From: Chitinophaga silvatica
Lineage (GTDB): Bacteria > Bacteroidota > Bacteroidia > Chitinophagales > Chitinophagaceae
DNA: 64,000 bases
NCBI RefSeq assembly: GCF_003419895.1
Contig: NZ_QPMM01000006.1
Coordinates: 1 to 64,000 of the forward strand
Direction: 5' to 3'
Part shown: positions 59,818 through 64,000 of the stretch, in pieces
Numbering within the stretch: the first letter of the stretch is position 1
How the letters are laid out: the number at the start of each line of letters is the position of its first letter
Made by a program: the position numbers and the translations under genes
The notes under the pieces: model-generated
Database searches by the model: none
The model's input: only the letters and a program-made list of their open reading frames with translations
Told to the model about the DNA's origin: nothing

Positions 59818-60735
59818 ATGAACATCAGCAAATCCATACTGGAAAAGTATTTTAAAGGCACCTGCACAGAGGAAGAACAGCTATTGGTAGAGGCATACCT
59901 TGAAGAAAAGGAACATCCAGAATTGGATGCAGTGCTTGTAAATACCTGGATGGAGGTTAATAATCCGCCAGCCAGAGTATTCAAGCTTTGGTATGCTGCT
60001 GCATCAGCAGTTGCTGCATCAGTAATCGGTATTTTATGTTTTTTCCTGGTTAATAAACCTGCTCAAACAGCCACCATTGCCCTGGCAACAGATACCATCT
60101 ATAATAACAGCAATAAGGCAAAACTATACAAGTTCCCTGATGGTTCTGAAATCTGGCTGAATGCGAATAGTAAACTTGCTTTTAATACAACATACAATAA
60201 ACAGGGCCGGGAAATCTGGCTGCAGGGAGAAGCCTTGTTTAAAGTAGCTTCACAATCAGATCAACCTTTTAATGTTCATACACGTCACCTTACTACACAA
60301 GTATTAGGTACCACCTTCCAGGTTGCTACCAATAACCTGGCTGATGGAAGTATACAGGTAAGCCTGCTGGAAGGAAAGGTAGCCGTGACAAATGAAAATG
60401 GATTCACAAAGATTTTGCATCCCGGTGAAATGCTCACTCATGCGTTAAACGACAGGCCTGTCATCAAACCTTTCGATAGCAACGAAATCCTGGATTGGAA
60501 AAATGATAAGATCATCTTTAATAAAACTTCACTTGCTGATGCTGTAACGCGATTAAGCCAACGGTTCAATAAAGAAATTGTATTGGCAGATAAAACATTG
60601 GGAACAAAAAAGGTATCAGGAGAATTCAAGATAAATACCTCTGTAAATGAGATTCTGGAAGCATTGGTTTATGTACACAATCTCGATTTAAAAAAGACAA
60701 ACGATCACACATTCCTGATCAACATAAAAAAATAA
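59818..60735 (+). CDS. FecR-family anti-sigma factor with DUF4974
   Basis: 305 residues. A cytosolic N-terminus (about 1-52) precedes one membrane helix (about 57-79), then the periplasmic FecR domain (about 105-200, YKFPDGSEIWLNANSKLAFN, EIWLQGEALFKVA) and a C-terminal DUF4974 domain (about 230-303). It should relay a signal from the TonB receptor 27 bp downstream to an ECF sigma factor. No sigma factor gene is next to it; the upstream neighbour is alkD-like on the other strand. Confidence 0.92.
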   Translation: MNISKSILEKYFKGTCTEEEQLLVEAYLEEKEHPELDAVLVNTWMEVNNPPARVFKLWYAAASAVAASVIGILCFFLVNKPAQTATIALATDTIYNNSNKAKLYKFPDGSEIWLNANSKLAFNTTYNKQGREIWLQGEALFKVASQSDQPFNVHTRHLTTQVLGTTFQVATNNLADGSIQVSLLEGKVAVTNENGFTKILHPGEMLTHALNDRPVIKPFDSNEILDWKNDKIIFNKTSLADAVTRLSQRFNKEIVLADKTLGTKKVSGEFKINTSVNEILEALVYVHNLDLKKTNDHTFLINIKK

Positions 60736-60762
60736 ACTAATCAATTTTCTTAAATAAGAATT

Positions 60763-63700
60763 ATGCAAAAATCTTTACTAAGATTTTGTAGAGGGAAGCG
60801 TATGCCTGTAAAAACACTGGCTTTACTTCTACTATCGATAGCTACTACCAGCATTTATGCCCAATCATACAAATCCTTGAATGATAAAGTTTCTATACGG
60901 TTCGATAAGTCAAATGGTCTGGATATTGTTAAGGCATTGCAACAACAAACACCCTATACCTTTGTATATGATCCCGAATTTATGCAGCAATGCTCTGTAG
61001 GTGCCGTTAAGTTTGCTGAAACACCTGTAAGTACTGTATTGGAGTATCTCGATAATAATGCACCAATAGACATAGAACTAACTACTTCAAAAACTATTGC
61101 ACTGAAGAAAGGGAAAGCCGATAAACCTGCCAACAGAGCTAATGGCAGGGTTACAGGAAAAGTACTGGATACTAAAAACGAACCATTACCCGGAGTTAGT
61201 ATTCAGGCAAGCAATGGAACGGGTACAGTAAGCAATATCGATGGAACATTTGATCTGCAGCTGGAACCAGGTACCTATACACTTACCTTCTCATTTATAT
61301 CTTTCGATCAAAAGACAGTAACAGATGTAATTGTTACTTCTAAAGCTATAGTGCCCCTGAATGTTGTAATGAAAAATAACAGTTCTAAACTAAAGGAAGT
61401 TACTGTAACAGCAACGTATAAACGTAATTCTGTTGAGGGATTATATGCTATTCAAAAGAATAATGCCGGAATTAGTGATGGGATCAGTGCGGAGCAGATT
61501 GGCCGTACTCCCGATAAGAACGTAGGTGAAACATTGAAAAGAGTAAGCGGATTATCTACTCTTGAAAATAAGTATGTGGTAGTGAGAGGATTGAGTGAAA
61601 GATACAATCAGGCAATTCTGAACGGACAGATAATGCCAAGCACAGAGCTCAATAGAAAAAATTTCAACTACGATATTATACCAACAAACATCATAGAAAA
61701 TGTTACGGTAGTAAAAACCCTGACTCCAGATAGAAGTGCTGAGTTTGGAGGTGGATTGATAGAAGTAAATACCACCGATATTCCTACTGAAGATTTTTTT
61801 AATGCTTCCATTGGCGGAAGTTATAACAACAAAACAACCGGTAAAACATTTTTTTCGCTCCCACTGGAAGGTCAGGAATACCTGGCTAAAGTTTCGACCC
61901 ATCGCGCATGGCTGGGATCTACTGACTGGAAAACCAAAGCAGATTTGGTTGCTGCCGGTGATAAAGCCGATAAATCCAAACCATTTTTCGAGAACAACTG
62001 GATTCCTACTTACATGAAAGCTCCGCTTTCTCCCAACTTTAATTTTAGTGGAGGAAAGGTATTCAATAACCATTTCGGTTTTGTTGCCTCACTAGGATAC
62101 AGAAACACTTTTGCAACTCAGGATGTAACGTCATCACGCGATGGCTTTATGCTTGGAACTGGAGGAGATGGTAAAGATTCATTGCTGTTTAATGGTTCGA
62201 GATATGGATTCACTACTAATATTAACGGATTATGGGGAGTAGGATACAGAAATAAAAAGCATAAAATCAGTTTTCAGGGCCTTTACCTGCAGGTACTAGA
62301 TCAGCAACTGACTATGGGATATGGTACGCATGATGATTTAGGCCCTAATACAATGCGTTTACAGGATATTACTACAGTTAGTAAAATATTACAAAATCAG
62401 TTGAAAGGTGAGCATCTCATCGGTAATAAAGGTATAAAAGTAAAGTGGCTGGCAGGCTATACAACATTGGATAAATTAAGGCCAGACAATCACTTCTATA
62501 TGGGAAATTATTACAAGGATTCTACTTATGCAGTTACCGATTTAAGTGTGAGAGGTGCGTATACAACTGGTAGAGAAGGTACCCTGCGCTGGTATAGCCG
62601 TGCCAGAGAGAAGAATTTTAACTGGGATATAGCTGTTTCAGCACCGTTCGACTTAGGACCTCTTAAAAATATTGCAAAAATCGGATCGGCCGGTTGGAAT
62701 AAAGATAGGACTTTTTATGTAGCAAATTCATCATCAAGGGCCATGGGGTCTGAGTATTACATTCCACTGGATGAGTATTTTACAGATTCATCAACCACTA
62801 CTAAACTGACAGATGGAGGTAAAGACTTCAAGGCAAATGTTACATTAAGTTCCTGGTATGCTATGTTGGATAATAAATGGGGCAAATTCAGATTGGTTTG
62901 GGGGGCAAGAGCAGAGTATTATAATCTGAATGATGTAAACAGTATGTTACAGGAAACAATAGACGCGCAAAGCGGACAAGTTGGCCGACCGATTGATGCA
63001 AGTGAACTATATAACAGAGAACCGAATCTTCGTTTCTTTCCCTCAGCGAACCTAACATACAGCCTTACTCCTGCAATGAATTTCAGATTGGCTTATTCTG
63101 AAAGTATTATCAGACCGGATATCAGAGAACTTTCTTACTTCCGTGAATATGATTTTGAATTGGGTGGCGATTATTGGGCAGAAGGGGTAGTGCATTCTAC
63201 CAATATTAAGAACTATGATTTCAGATATGAATGGTATCCTGCTCCCGGAGATGTAATTTCTTTTTCGCTTTACCAAAAAGATATGGCTTATCCCATGGAG
63301 ATTTATAAACAGGGAGGCAACAGGGTTTATATAATGAAGAATAATAAATCGGCAGTTAATAAAGGGCTGGAAGTTGAACTACGTAAATCATTTGCTTTTA
63401 CGAAACTCCCTGTGCTTAAGAACCTCACGGTATACGGTAATTTCTCGTATATGGATTCTAAAGTAAGAAGACTTTCAACAGAGGTAACTCATGACCCGGA
63501 TGATATTGCAAAATTACATCTTAAAGAAACCGTTGGCGATGAAGAACCGAGACCACAAAGTGGAGCAAGTAATCTGATGTTGAATGCCGGATTATTTTAT
63601 GATCTGCCAATAGTGTCTTTGAGCCTGAATTATAACTATGTAACTAACAGAACTTTCAGACCAGCTGATCTCTGGCAGTTTTCTTTATACGAACAACCAT

Positions 63701-63942
63701 TGAAAGCGCTGGATGCACAAGTAGCATTCAAGTTTTTGAAGAATAGATTAGAAGCAAAACTCAGCATCTCTAATCTGTTGAATAGCTTCAACCTTATCTA
63801 TGAAAAAACTTTTAACGAGTATCCCGACCAATGGAAAGATGTTGGTAAATCAGATATGAAATATCAGGAGGGTAAAGATTTTATCAATTTCAGAGGAACT
63901 CCTGGAAGAGCGTTTAGTACTACTATTTCATATAGATTTTAA
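60763..63942 (+). CDS. TonB-dependent receptor with N-terminal signalling (STN) domain
   Basis: 1059 residues. Signal peptide (about 14-34), STN domain (about 42-115, LDIVKALQQQTPYTFVYDPE), carboxypeptidase regulatory domain (about 128-205), plug (about 215-340, VGETLKRVSGLSTLENKYVV, VVRGLSERYNQAILNG) and a C-terminal barrel ending FSTTISYRF. The STN domain contacts the FecR protein encoded just upstream to report substrate binding. The substrate is unknown. The pattern KxxVVRGLSxRYNxAxLNG resembles receptors for large organic ligands. Confidence 0.92.
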   Translation: MQKSLLRFCRGKRMPVKTLALLLLSIATTSIYAQSYKSLNDKVSIRFDKSNGLDIVKALQQQTPYTFVYDPEFMQQCSVGAVKFAETPVSTVLEYLDNNAPIDIELTTSKTIALKKGKADKPANRANGRVTGKVLDTKNEPLPGVSIQASNGTGTVSNIDGTFDLQLEPGTYTLTFSFISFDQKTVTDVIVTSKAIVPLNVVMKNNSSKLKEVTVTATYKRNSVEGLYAIQKNNAGISDGISAEQIGRTPDKNVGETLKRVSGLSTLENKYVVVRGLSERYNQAILNGQIMPSTELNRKNFNYDIIPTNIIENVTVVKTLTPDRSAEFGGGLIEVNTTDIPTEDFFNASIGGSYNNKTTGKTFFSLPLEGQEYLAKVSTHRAWLGSTDWKTKADLVAAGDKADKSKPFFENNWIPTYMKAPLSPNFNFSGGKVFNNHFGFVASLGYRNTFATQDVTSSRDGFMLGTGGDGKDSLLFNGSRYGFTTNINGLWGVGYRNKKHKISFQGLYLQVLDQQLTMGYGTHDDLGPNTMRLQDITTVSKILQNQLKGEHLIGNKGIKVKWLAGYTTLDKLRPDNHFYMGNYYKDSTYAVTDLSVRGAYTTGREGTLRWYSRAREKNFNWDIAVSAPFDLGPLKNIAKIGSAGWNKDRTFYVANSSSRAMGSEYYIPLDEYFTDSSTTTKLTDGGKDFKANVTLSSWYAMLDNKWGKFRLVWGARAEYYNLNDVNSMLQETIDAQSGQVGRPIDASELYNREPNLRFFPSANLTYSLTPAMNFRLAYSESIIRPDIRELSYFREYDFELGGDYWAEGVVHSTNIKNYDFRYEWYPAPGDVISFSLYQKDMAYPMEIYKQGGNRVYIMKNNKSAVNKGLEVELRKSFAFTKLPVLKNLTVYGNFSYMDSKVRRLSTEVTHDPDDIAKLHLKETVGDEEPRPQSGASNLMLNAGLFYDLPIVSLSLNYNYVTNRTFRPADLWQFSLYEQPLKALDAQVAFKFLKNRLEAKLSISNLLNSFNLIYEKTFNEYPDQWKDVGKSDMKYQEGKDFINFRGTPGRAFSTTISYRF

Positions 63943-63984
63943 TTAAGTAAGGAATACTAATAAAAATATTAAACTGATTTATAA

Positions 63985-64000
63985 ATGAAAAGTAAGAATG
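63985..64000 (+). CDS. Start of a downstream gene (partial)
   Basis: ATGAAAAGTAAGAATG begins 42 bp after the receptor stop and reads MKSKN before the window ends. Its position suggests the next gene of the receptor operon, such as a cell-surface lipoprotein. Too short to identify. Confidence 0.4.

Overview
The window comes from a chromosome of the Bacteroidota, most likely a relative of Chitinophagaceae (inference). The evidence is a type IX secretion (T9SS) adhesin with a CHU_C sorting domain followed by PorP/SprF-like and PorE-like genes, FecR/TonB-receptor pairs, SCO/MerC/NlpE proteins, DUF5606 and DUF2024, an alternative complex III respiratory operon, and many matches to the Bacteroidota -7 promoter element TAnnTTTG. 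I see no rRNA, tRNA, insertion sequence, prophage or CRISPR.

Layout. 1-15 kb: the 3' part of a giant repetitive adhesin, then its likely outer-membrane partner (PorP/SprF-like) and a PorE-like TPR/propeller/OmpA protein. 15-30 kb: housekeeping and accessory genes, namely a lipoprotein, MATE exporter, PfkB kinase, S1/P1 nuclease, uvrB, an ammonium transporter with a porin, DUF2461, asd, a lamin-tail protein and DUF5606. 30-38.6 kb: an M3 peptidase, then a metal-homeostasis locus (Fur/Zur-type regulator, SCO, MerC-like protein, TonB receptor) with a 29-bp perfect palindromic operator, purN, and an NlpE-like lipoprotein. 39-55.1 kb: one long respiratory cluster, actABCDEF then coxB, coxA, ctaB, two subunit III genes, subunit IV, SCO, DUF420 and a small membrane protein. 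It should carry electrons from quinol through a cytochrome c to a heme-copper oxidase. 55-64 kb: GNAT, a MarR protein with a Cys4 tail, DUF2024, a protoglobin-like protein without the F-helix histidine, a ClC-family protein, an SMR (Gdx/SugE-type) exporter, an AlkD-like glycosylase, and a FecR/TonB-receptor pair with no adjacent sigma factor.

The least ordinary signals are: (i) near-identical 1284-bp tandem units in the adhesin; (ii) a short motif, CTTTGCGAGAAA, that builds both a 200-bp fold-back filling the gap between two convergent genes and a 54/55-bp tandem array 5.7 kb away; (iii) the palindromic operator; (iv) the apparently heme-less protoglobin; (v) the Cys4 MarR; (vi) a SCO gene with no normal start codon for its full membrane anchor. 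I do not see a clear, self-contained new defence or mobile system.
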